Below, one piece after another: positions 4,653 through 10,327 of a stretch of 10,327 bases of DNA. This DNA is from Clostridia bacterium (GTDB lineage Bacteria; Bacillota; Clostridia; Christensenellales; CALWSW01), in the NCBI GenBank assembly GCA_019421925.1, contig JAHZEH010000001.1, forward strand, positions 25,652 to 35,978, in the 5' to 3' direction. Below the pieces are notes generated by a model. It did no database searches, was not told the DNA's origin, and was given only the letters and a program-made list of their open reading frames with translations. Both the position numbers and the translations under genes were made by a program. Every line of letters starts with the position of its first letter. The stretch's first letter is position 1.

Positions 4653-5555
4653 ATGCACAAAAATGATCGTTTTGTAGTTCTATCTTTAGAACTCCATTTG
4701 TTTTTTGCCCGGATCATGAAGGAACACTCCCTGTTTCTCATGGCCGCTTTCACCCCTGCGAACGCTGATTTCACGAAACGGGCGGAACACTTTAAGCAGG
4801 GATTTGAGGACGTGCTCTCCCAGGCTGTCGCTTTAAGCGATGGTATTGTCAGCCGCAGAGTCCTGACCTCCGGAGAGCTGTTCACCCCCTTCACCGCCCG
4901 TGCCGAACAGCAGACGGAATGCCTCACAGGCCTCGACATCAATCAGAGCATTACTGCGCGTGAATCGCTTCTGCGCTTCCGCAACTGCAACAGCTGCAAC
5001 TTTGCGAACCCCAAACTGTACGGCCAGGTTCAATCCCTCAACCGGACCGCGTCCCACCTGCTGGATGGCCTCATCACCCTGAAGGAACAGGTCCTTTCCA
5101 ACGTTTTGTGCGGACGGATGTTTACCATGAATTATCCCCTGCTGATTGAGCACATCACGCGGGAGGCGAAGCTGTACCGGGATTATTTGTGCCAGCTGGA
5201 GAAGGACGGCGATCTGGATCCCCAGAGCATGGGCCAGATGGAAATGTTCTGGAACCAGATCATGATGGAGCATGCCCTCTTCATCCGGGGTCTGTTGGAC
5301 CCGTCGGAGGAGGAATTGGTCGAGACTGCGGGCTGCTTCGCGGAGGATTATGCCCGCCTGCTGGAGAGCTGCCGTACCGCTCATGACAAGACCCTTACAA
5401 AAGAAGCCCTGGCGGAAACCTGTAAATTCCGGGACTTCAAGGCCGCCGGGACCAGGGGCATTGAGGAATGCAAAATCCGTTCGGTTATCCTGCCCCTGCT
5501 GGCCGACCATGTTCTGCGGGAAGCCAATCACTATATCAGGCTCTTGAGCGAGTAG
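4653..5555 (+). CDS. DUF2935 family protein (hemerythrin-like helical bundle)
   Basis: A 300-residue soluble protein with two similar halves. The first opens with LELHLFFARIMKEHSLFLMA (12-31); the second has MFWNQIMMEHALFIRGLLD (198-216). Each carries an E-H pair (E24-H25 and E206-H207) on a long helix. Further likely metal ligands are H167 in LLIEHITREA and H285, E290 and H293 in LADHVLREANHY. This is the DUF2935 pattern: paired four-helix bundles thought to bind metal, common in Clostridia and Bacilli, with no established reaction. A Cys pair (C112, C115) lies near the join between halves. Start 4653 is preferred over in-frame 4638 because GGAG sits 9 bases upstream. It stands alone, downstream of the phage scar and convergent with the reductase gene. 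Family fairly sure, role unknown. Confidence 0.85.
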   Translation: MHKNDRFVVLSLELHLFFARIMKEHSLFLMAAFTPANADFTKRAEHFKQGFEDVLSQAVALSDGIVSRRVLTSGELFTPFTARAEQQTECLTGLDINQSITARESLLRFRNCNSCNFANPKLYGQVQSLNRTASHLLDGLITLKEQVLSNVLCGRMFTMNYPLLIEHITREAKLYRDYLCQLEKDGDLDPQSMGQMEMFWNQIMMEHALFIRGLLDPSEEELVETAGCFAEDYARLLESCRTAHDKTLTKEALAETCKFRDFKAAGTRGIEECKIRSVILPLLADHVLREANHYIRLLSE

Positions 5556-5603
5556 CGGGGCGTCCGCTGCGCCGTTCTACGGGCAACTCCATGCATAGCA
5601 GAC

Positions 5604-5630
5604 AGCGGCGGGGCGGGCGGCTCCGCCGCT
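5604..5630 (+). terminator. Probable terminator after DUF2935 gene
   Basis: AGCGGCGG (5604-5611) pairs with CCGCCGCT (5623-5630); an interrupted T-rich tail (TTCATTTATCTT) follows. It is 48 bases after the stop codon at 5555. The AGCGGCGGG arm is shared with the hairpins at 4041 and 9955. Confidence 0.6.
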
Positions 5631-5676
5631 TTCATTTATCTTATGGGGGCAGGCAGGGCGCGCGGCCAGCCCAATG

Positions 5677-5714
5677 AAAAACGGGTGAGGAGCATTCCGC
5701 TCCCCACCCGTTTT
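5677..5714 (-). terminator. Terminator of the reductase gene
   Basis: A long stem: AAAACGGGTG (5678-5687) with CACCCGTTTT (5705-5714), one A/C mismatch, then GGAGC/GCTCC around a 5-base loop. Leftward it ends in a run of five T, 11 bases after the reductase stop. It may act in both directions between these convergent genes. Confidence 0.85.
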
Positions 5715-5724
5715 CCGTCCGGGT

Positions 5725-7605
5725 TTATTTCTTCGCATATTCAGCGGCGCAGGCTCCCGCCCGCTTTCCAAACACCACACAGCCGGTGTTGCTCACTCCG
5801 CCCAGCGTGGTGTGGCCGATTACACAGGCATTGCCCGCGATCTCGCCCGCCTGGTACAGACCCGGGATGGGCTCGCCCGTGCCGTCAAGCACCTGGCATT
5901 TGTCGTTCATCACGGGGCCGCCCGACGTGATCATCACATAAGGGATGGTCTTAAGGATATAATACGGGCCATCCGTGAACTCCTTCATCAGCCGTGTGCG
6001 GCCGAAATCCTCATCCGTCCCGCTTTTCACAAAGCCGTTGTAGCGTTCAATGGTAGCAGCAAGGCCCGCGGCATCCACGCCCGCGCGCTGGGCCGCCTCC
6101 TCCAGCGTCTCGCCCCGGAACACGGACTCGGCCTCCTCAAGCGCGGCCTCAAACTTGCTCCAATCGGCGTCGCCCTGGATGATGGGCTTCTCCATCGCTT
6201 TGAGCTCGTCCACCATGGCCTGGTCAAACACGATGAACACGGTGTTGTCGCCCTTCTTCCACCATGACACGATCTCGTCGTAGTCCGTTCCATCCTCATT
6301 CCCCAGCTCGTCCACAAAGCGGCTGCCCTGCGCATTGACGAAAATCATATAGGGGAAATCCTTGATCCGGATATAGCGCGTGCGCACAAACCCGGAGGTG
6401 GAGGTGTAGAGGCCGCCCGCGTAGGTGGAGCAGTAGTCCATGTTTTTGAGTACCGCGCCCGCATCGCGCGCAAAGATATGGCCGTCGCCCGTATTGGCGG
6501 CGGGGGCCGTTGTCAGCACATTTTGGAAATTAAACTCCTTGAGCAGTTCCTCGCTGTGGCCGTAGCCGCCCGTACAGAGGATGACGGCTCCCGCCTCAAC
6601 GGTATGCTGCGTGCCGTTTTCGTCGACTGCGCGCACACCTGTGATACTGCCATCCGCCTGCTGGACAAGCCCGGTTACTTTTGTCTGATAGCACACAGTA
6701 ACGCTGCCTTCCTCAACCTGCGCATCAAGCAGTTCGCCCACCTTCTCCAGGTAGCTGGCGCTGCTGCCGGTGGAATATACCCGCGCAACCTTCATGGGCT
6801 GATAGAGCGTAGGCTGGCCCACTGTGCGCTCCCCCATATCGCAGCCCAGGCTGTCAAGCCAGTCGACCGCCTCGCCGGAATGCTGGCAGTAATACATTGC
6901 CACATCCGGCGTATAGTTGGCCTCGCCGCCAATCCCCTCATTTCTCGAGACGATCTCCTCATAGAACAGTTCCGGGGAGTCCTCGATGCCCGCCTCGGCC
7001 TGCATTCTGGTGCAGGCGCCGGAGAGGGTACCGCCCGCAAGGCGCAGGGAGCCGCCGCGTGAATCGTTTTTTTCCAGCACCAGTACGTCAGCGCCCTGGT
7101 TGGCCGCCTCGATTGCGGCGTTCATCCCGGCAAAACCCAGGCCGATCACCACAACGTCCGCTTGGCCGGGGACGGCGCTTTCCCCAGCAGGTTCCACATA
7201 GGTGCCGTCCGCTTTGGAGAGCGCAACGGCCACCGCCTCTTTGATGGCTTTGCTTGTGACCGTGCAGCCGGATACGGTATCCACATCGGGGGATCCGTTT
7301 TTCAGGATGCTGACGGGGATCTCCGCAATGGCCGGGTCGGATATGCCGGGCGTCTCGCTGTGGGAGAGCACCTCCACAGCCGCAATCCCGCCGCCCTCTA
7401 TGGTCACCGAGACGGTCAGCTCGCCGCCCATTCCTGCCGCGGCCCCCTCGTATATGCCGTCGGCGTAACCCGTCTCAGGGGCTACCGCGGTTACCGCCGG
7501 CAACGGCGACGGAATTGCGGTTTCCGCGGGCGCGGCGGGCGCGCCGCAGGCGGCAAGCAGCATCATCAGCGCCAGAAGAAGGCACAAACTTCTATGTTTT
7601 TTCAT
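5725..7605 (-). CDS. Extracytoplasmic FMN/FAD reductase lipoprotein (fumarate/urocanate reductase family)
   Basis: A 626-residue flavoprotein. A signal peptide with lipobox LLAAC (Cys20) predicts lipid anchoring outside the membrane, followed by an Ala/Pro linker. Residues 46-130 are an FMN-binding domain whose SGCTVTS motif (T115) is the usual site of covalent FMN attachment by ApbE. Residues 149-620 are the FAD-binding, flavocytochrome-c-like domain: GLGFAG (155-160), E178 at the strand end, AGGTLSG, CTGGYG (344-349), NTGDG (371-375) and the C-terminal PGLYQAGEIAG. Family members pass membrane electrons via FMN and FAD to an external acceptor. By-eye comparison with Shewanella fumarate reductase finds no match for its active-site His and Arg residues (YVMITSGG and IGHTTLGG stand in place of HHTMGG and GANRLGG), so fumarate is an unlikely substrate. 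Start 7605 follows GGAGGG. The substrate is unknown. Confidence 0.88.
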   Translation of the reverse strand: MKKHRSLCLLLALMMLLAACGAPAAPAETAIPSPLPAVTAVAPETGYADGIYEGAAAGMGGELTVSVTIEGGGIAAVEVLSHSETPGISDPAIAEIPVSILKNGSPDVDTVSGCTVTSKAIKEAVAVALSKADGTYVEPAGESAVPGQADVVVIGLGFAGMNAAIEAANQGADVLVLEKNDSRGGSLRLAGGTLSGACTRMQAEAGIEDSPELFYEEIVSRNEGIGGEANYTPDVAMYYCQHSGEAVDWLDSLGCDMGERTVGQPTLYQPMKVARVYSTGSSASYLEKVGELLDAQVEEGSVTVCYQTKVTGLVQQADGSITGVRAVDENGTQHTVEAGAVILCTGGYGHSEELLKEFNFQNVLTTAPAANTGDGHIFARDAGAVLKNMDYCSTYAGGLYTSTSGFVRTRYIRIKDFPYMIFVNAQGSRFVDELGNEDGTDYDEIVSWWKKGDNTVFIVFDQAMVDELKAMEKPIIQGDADWSKFEAALEEAESVFRGETLEEAAQRAGVDAAGLAATIERYNGFVKSGTDEDFGRTRLMKEFTDGPYYILKTIPYVMITSGGPVMNDKCQVLDGTGEPIPGLYQAGEIAGNACVIGHTTLGGVSNTGCVVFGKRAGACAAEYAKK

Positions 7606-7626
7606 GTTCCCTCCAAGATAGTACGG

Positions 7627-7678
7627 CAAATTTGAGAAGCGCTTCACAAATATTATCTTATCCCGCCCGACAAATTTG
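7627..7678. promoter_or_regulatory. Candidate operators between reductase and AraC genes
   Basis: CAAATTTG occurs at 7627-7634 and 7671-7678, a spacing of 44 bases, about four helical turns. The first copy is part of a larger imperfect palindrome centred at 7640/7641 (perfect core GAAGCGCTTC, outer arms AAATTTG and CAAAT). It lies 22 bases upstream of the reductase start, in the shared region with the divergent AraC-family gene. No clear minus-strand sigma-70 promoter is seen, consistent with activator dependence. Binding is inferred. Confidence 0.45.
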
Positions 7679-7693
7679 GGATATACACATTTC

Positions 7694-7722
7694 TTGACCG
7701 ATCATGTATATTTCAATTTGAT
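7694..7722 (+). promoter_or_regulatory. Possible promoter of the AraC-family gene
   Basis: TTGACC (7694-7699) and TTTGAT (7717-7722) are separated by 17 bases. The -10 matches only four of six positions, so this is tentative. It would give a leader of about 70 bases before the ATG at 7800. Confidence 0.35.
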
Positions 7723-7799
7723 TTAAGCCCCCATATTTCCCTGATGGAGCCGGTGTGTTATTCTGTTAACATATTGATTTGTGCAATTCAGGAGGAGCC

Positions 7800-8675
7800 A
7801 TGTCCAACGATCTGTTTCGGTTTATGCGGCGTGTCAGCACCGACGACATGGCCGATTTCATCGATCGGATTACGCTGACGCCCAACTCGTTCGGCGTGTT
7901 CCGCCAGCAAAAAACAGCCGTCGTCAACGACTTCATGACCACAGATTTCGATTTTATCTATATGCTCTGCGGAAAGACCCGGATCACAACGCGCTTTGGC
8001 GAGCACGTCGTCTCTCCGGGCGGGAGCCTGCTCATAGAACCCTACTCCCTGTGCAGCGCCCAATGCATGCCGGAGGAGACGGTGATCTATTACTATGCCC
8101 ATTTCGATGTCTCCCCTTCCTATCTACGGGACGTCTATTTCCGCTCCGTGACCGGCGGCGGCCCTCCTGTCTTCCAGCCGGGCGAACTGCCCGATTTCCG
8201 CCGGGAACTCGACGCTCTTTTCCAGGACCAGACCTCGGGGGCGTTCGGTTTTGCCGCCGTCATGCCGTCCTGTCTGCGCATCCTCTCCGTTGCAATGATG
8301 CGCGCGCGCTACGGCGCTGCTGAGCGCGAGCAGGAACTTAGCTCCGCTCCGTCCGAGGTTGACCTCTCCATCCTGTCGCACGCCATTGATCTGATTGATG
8401 AACGTCTGGGTGAACCGGTCAACGTGCAGGGATTGTGCCGGGAGCTTGGCGTAAGCTACAGTTTTCTATACAAACTGTTCGTCAAGATGTTCAATCAGCC
8501 GCCGACCAAATATATCCTGCAAAAAAAACTCAGCGCCGCTGAACGCCTCATACGCGTCCAGGGCGCCACCGTGGCCGAAGCCGCCGAAAAGCTCGGTTTT
8601 TCCTCCCCCAGCCACCTGAGCCGCCTCTTCAAAAAGCATCTGGGGCGCGCGCCGACGCATCCGACCAGACCCTAA
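7800..8675 (+). CDS. AraC-family transcriptional regulator
   Basis: A 291-residue regulator. Residues about 35-110 form a cupin-like ligand-sensing domain ('FDFIYMLCGKTRITTRFGEH' and 'VSPGGSLLIEPYSLCSAQ'), with 'YYYAHFD' typical of AraC sensors. The C-terminal 100 residues hold the two helix-turn-helices: 'VNVQGLCRELGVSYSFLYKL' (207-226) leading to 'FNQPPTKYI', and 'TVAEAAEKLGFSSPSHLSRL' (257-276) with 'FKKHLGRAPT'. It is divergent from the reductase lipoprotein across 194 bases with palindromic repeats, so it probably senses the reductase's substrate and activates that gene. Start 7800 is chosen because AGGAGGAG precedes it; an in-frame TTG at 7779 is unsupported. Its stop overlaps that of the convergent transporter. 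The ligand is unknown. Confidence 0.93.
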   Translation: MSNDLFRFMRRVSTDDMADFIDRITLTPNSFGVFRQQKTAVVNDFMTTDFDFIYMLCGKTRITTRFGEHVVSPGGSLLIEPYSLCSAQCMPEETVIYYYAHFDVSPSYLRDVYFRSVTGGGPPVFQPGELPDFRRELDALFQDQTSGAFGFAAVMPSCLRILSVAMMRARYGAAEREQELSSAPSEVDLSILSHAIDLIDERLGEPVNVQGLCRELGVSYSFLYKLFVKMFNQPPTKYILQKKLSAAERLIRVQGATVAEAAEKLGFSSPSHLSRLFKKHLGRAPTHPTRP

Positions 8676-9850
8676 TTCCGAGACCAGTGTGCATACAGCA
8701 GGCATGCAAGCAGCAGGAGCCCGCTGAGCAAAAAGGCGCACAATACGATATTCACCTCCGCAGCGGCGCCCGCGGCCCAATCCGATGCCGCCATGCAGCT
8801 TCGTGTCACGATAAAGAATGCTGCAAGCATCGTGGCCCGCTCCTCCACGTCGATCTCCCTGTTCTGCACTGTCATCTTGATCGGGGAGAACAGGCCCGCC
8901 GCGGTACGGAGCAGAATCACAGCGGAGACGGTTACGGCGGGATTGGACCACAGGGCAAGGGCAGCACAGCTCAGCATCCCCACGGCAAGCAAACCAATAA
9001 CAGTGCGCCGCTCGCCAAACCGGCCGACCAGGGAGGGCGAGAACACAGCCAGCATGGTCAGCCCCCGGGAGAGCGCATAGAGGTAACCGAAGAACTCCTC
9101 CGGGATTCCCGCGCGGACAAAAAACGGCTGGTTGAGCACCATCGTCACCAGATACGCGCACTCGTCAAAGAGGGCCGCGGCGACGATAAACATCAGGAAC
9201 CGCCTCTTAGTTATAATGGCATGGCAGACCTTTTTGAGCGAAGACGCCAGCGTCCGGCCGCCGCCCGCGAGCCCGGGGCGTACCTCCTTCAGAAAAAGAG
9301 TCAGCACAAAAGCCGCCAGGAAGGCCGCCATGGTCAAAGCCGAGGCCAGACGCACGTCGCTTTGCAGTACGGATGAGAGCGCGAACGACGAGATGAGCAC
9401 GCCCGCCGCACTCGCCGCCGTATAGCGCGAGAACGCCCTCTTGCCCCCGTCATCCCTTGCGGACAGATACAGGAAAGCCGAACTGCACGTTGAGAGCCCC
9501 GAGACCGCCGCCGCACGGAACAGCCGTTCCAGCAGAAAGAGCGTATATCCCTCCGCCGCCCAGAAGCACACCTTCGAGATCAAATACAGCGCATTGCACA
9601 ATATAAGCGTGCGCTAATATCCCACACGATCCGCAAACACGCCCCAGGGCAGGATCAGTACAAGCATTAGCAGCGTATGAAAGCCCTCAATTGCAGTGAT
9701 ATCCAGCAGGGAGAGCCCCAGCGCGCGTTTGTGCGCCGTGGCCAGCGCGGAATAAAACACCAGGCCCTGCAGCAAGGTGATACAGAGTATCAGCGGCACA
9801 TTGCGGCCGCACCCGTCTTTTGCGCTCAATTTGATGCGTTTCCTCTGCAA
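8672..9850 (-). pseudogene. Major facilitator superfamily transporter split by an in-frame stop
   Basis: The frame would give about 392 residues, normal for a 12-helix MFS permease, but TAG at 9614-9616 stops it after residue 78. Reading through gives LPWGVFADRVGY-stop-RTLILCNALYLI, which is MFS motif A (G-x-x-x-D-R-x-G-x-R) in the loop after helix 2. The frame does not change across the stop, so one base change (for example C to T in CAG) explains it. The downstream 313 residues are hydrophobic and helix-rich with no other lesion. The start is TTG 9850 after GGAGGAGGGAAGG. A TTG at 9601 could in principle restart translation but lacks the first two helices. Substrate unknown; sequencing error or suppression cannot be excluded. 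It is convergent with the AraC gene, stops overlapping. Confidence 0.82.
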
Positions 9851-9891
9851 GAACCTTCCCTCCTCCAGGAATGCTTGATGGGATATTTAGT

Positions 9892-9921
9892 AAGATACCA
9901 CCCGCCGGCGCGCGCTGTCAA
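9892..9921 (-). promoter_or_regulatory. Promoter of the transporter gene
   Basis: On the minus strand, TTGACA (9916-9921) and TATCTT (9892-9897) are separated by 18 very GC-rich bases. They lie 42 bases upstream of the TTG start, with a strong GGAGGAGGG site between. The perfect -35 makes this credible; the -10 is moderate. Confidence 0.55.
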
Positions 9922-9954
9922 TTTACCGCCCCTCAGAGGGCTTCCCCAAAAACA

Positions 9955-9985
9955 GCGGAGCGGCGGGTCCTCCCCGCCGCTCCGC
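9955..9985 (-). terminator. Terminator of the EAL-domain gene
   Basis: A perfect 13-bp GC-rich stem (GCGGAGCGGCGGG at 9955-9967; its complement at 9973-9985) has a 5-base loop, followed leftward by TG and a run of five T. It is 5 bases after the stop codon at 9991. Confidence 0.9.
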
Positions 9986-9990
9986 CTGGT

Positions 9991-10327
9991 TTATGGCCGC
10001 CATCCGTTTTCCCCTGCCCATCGTTCAAAATCCTTGATTGGGAGGGGCTTGGAATGGATATAACCCTGGACCAAATCGCATTCAACGTCTCTAAGAAAAT
10101 CCAGCTGTTCGGCCGTCTCAATCCCCTCAGCCACAACCTGCAGGCCGATCTTCCTGGCCAGTTGAACGACCGAGATGATGACCTCACGGGCCCGTTGATC
10201 TTCAATATCCAGAAAAAATCTCCGGTCCAGCTTGATCACGTCCACAGCGAATTCCCTGAGCAGCCCCAGCGAGGAGTATCCCGCCCCAAAATCATCCAGG
10301 GAGCAGCGGAACCCCAGCCGGTGCATC
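9991..10327 (-). CDS. EAL-domain cyclic di-GMP phosphodiesterase, C-terminal part
   Basis: 112 codons of the 3' end are visible; the gene continues past the right edge, so the ATG at 10326 is internal. The fragment is the second half of an EAL domain with its metal and substrate residues intact. DDFGAGYSSL supplies the two aspartates, VIKLDRRFF the conserved lysine, VVAEGIET the glutamate of the loop-6 region, and LVQGYIHSKPLP the closing QGY..SKP motif. These residues predict active hydrolysis of c-di-GMP to pGpG, in the cytoplasm or at the inner membrane face. Any GGDEF, PAS or membrane sensor part would lie in the missing N-terminal region, as would the EAL signature itself. A strong terminator follows 5 bases after the stop. 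The domain call is sure; activity is inferred. Confidence 0.95.
   Translation of the reverse strand, partial: MHRLGFRCSLDDFGAGYSSLGLLREFAVDVIKLDRRFFLDIEDQRAREVIISVVQLARKIGLQVVAEGIETAEQLDFLRDVECDLVQGYIHSKPLPIKDFERWAGENGWRP

Noticed and set aside
4833..5531. 232-residue minus-strand frame
   Set aside because: It is antisense to the DUF2935 gene, whose helix repeats and metal-ligand pattern are clear.
8687..9376. 229-residue plus-strand frame
   Set aside because: It is antisense to the transporter; the translation is low-complexity, rich in Arg, His and Gln, with no start signal.

Overview
The window looks like a piece of a fairly GC-rich anaerobic Firmicute genome, probably a gut clostridium of the Oscillospiraceae type. 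Supporting this are strong GGAGG ribosome binding sites, TTGACA/TATAAT-type promoters, a DUF2935 protein, an extracytoplasmic flavin reductase made as a lipoprotein, and GC-stem terminators. The lineage is inferred; no rRNA or other marker is present.

Bases 1 to about 3930 are the right-hand end of an integrated mobile element. Read leftward from a divergent control region at 1728-1855 are a Cro-sized XRE regulator, a small conserved-looking protein, possibly a tiny membrane peptide, an excisionase-like HTH protein, and a PrimPol-type replication protein that runs off the left edge. Read rightward are an XRE repressor without a visible protease domain, a 180-base cluster of perfect hairpins bounded by an 11-base direct repeat, and a complete tyrosine integrase. 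132 bases after the integrase stop lies the 3' end of a tRNA, probably tRNA-Pro (T-loop, 3' half of the T-stem, 3' half of the acceptor stem, CCA), followed by the tRNA's own terminator. The rest of the tRNA is missing, so this is read as attR; the regenerated tRNA should lie at the other end of the element, off the left edge. The order int-repressor | cro/str-xis-primase is the early module of phage-inducible chromosomal islands (satellites) and also of small temperate phages. The window does not show which one it is.

Bases 3960-4620 are a genetic scar on the host side of attR. On the minus strand, two adjoining short genes with phage-like features are broken by frameshifts and followed by two intrinsic terminators. 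They may be remains of an earlier prophage at the same tRNA locus.

Bases 4653-9990 are chromosomal accessory genes: a two-repeat DUF2935 (hemerythrin-like fold) protein; a convergent, secreted FMN/FAD fumarate-reductase-family lipoprotein that seems to lack the canonical catalytic His/Arg residues; an AraC-family regulator divergent from it and probably controlling it; and a major-facilitator transporter split by a single in-frame amber codon. The right edge carries the C-terminal part of an EAL-domain c-di-GMP phosphodiesterase. The reductase and regulator probably form one substrate-response unit. The transporter may once have belonged to it.
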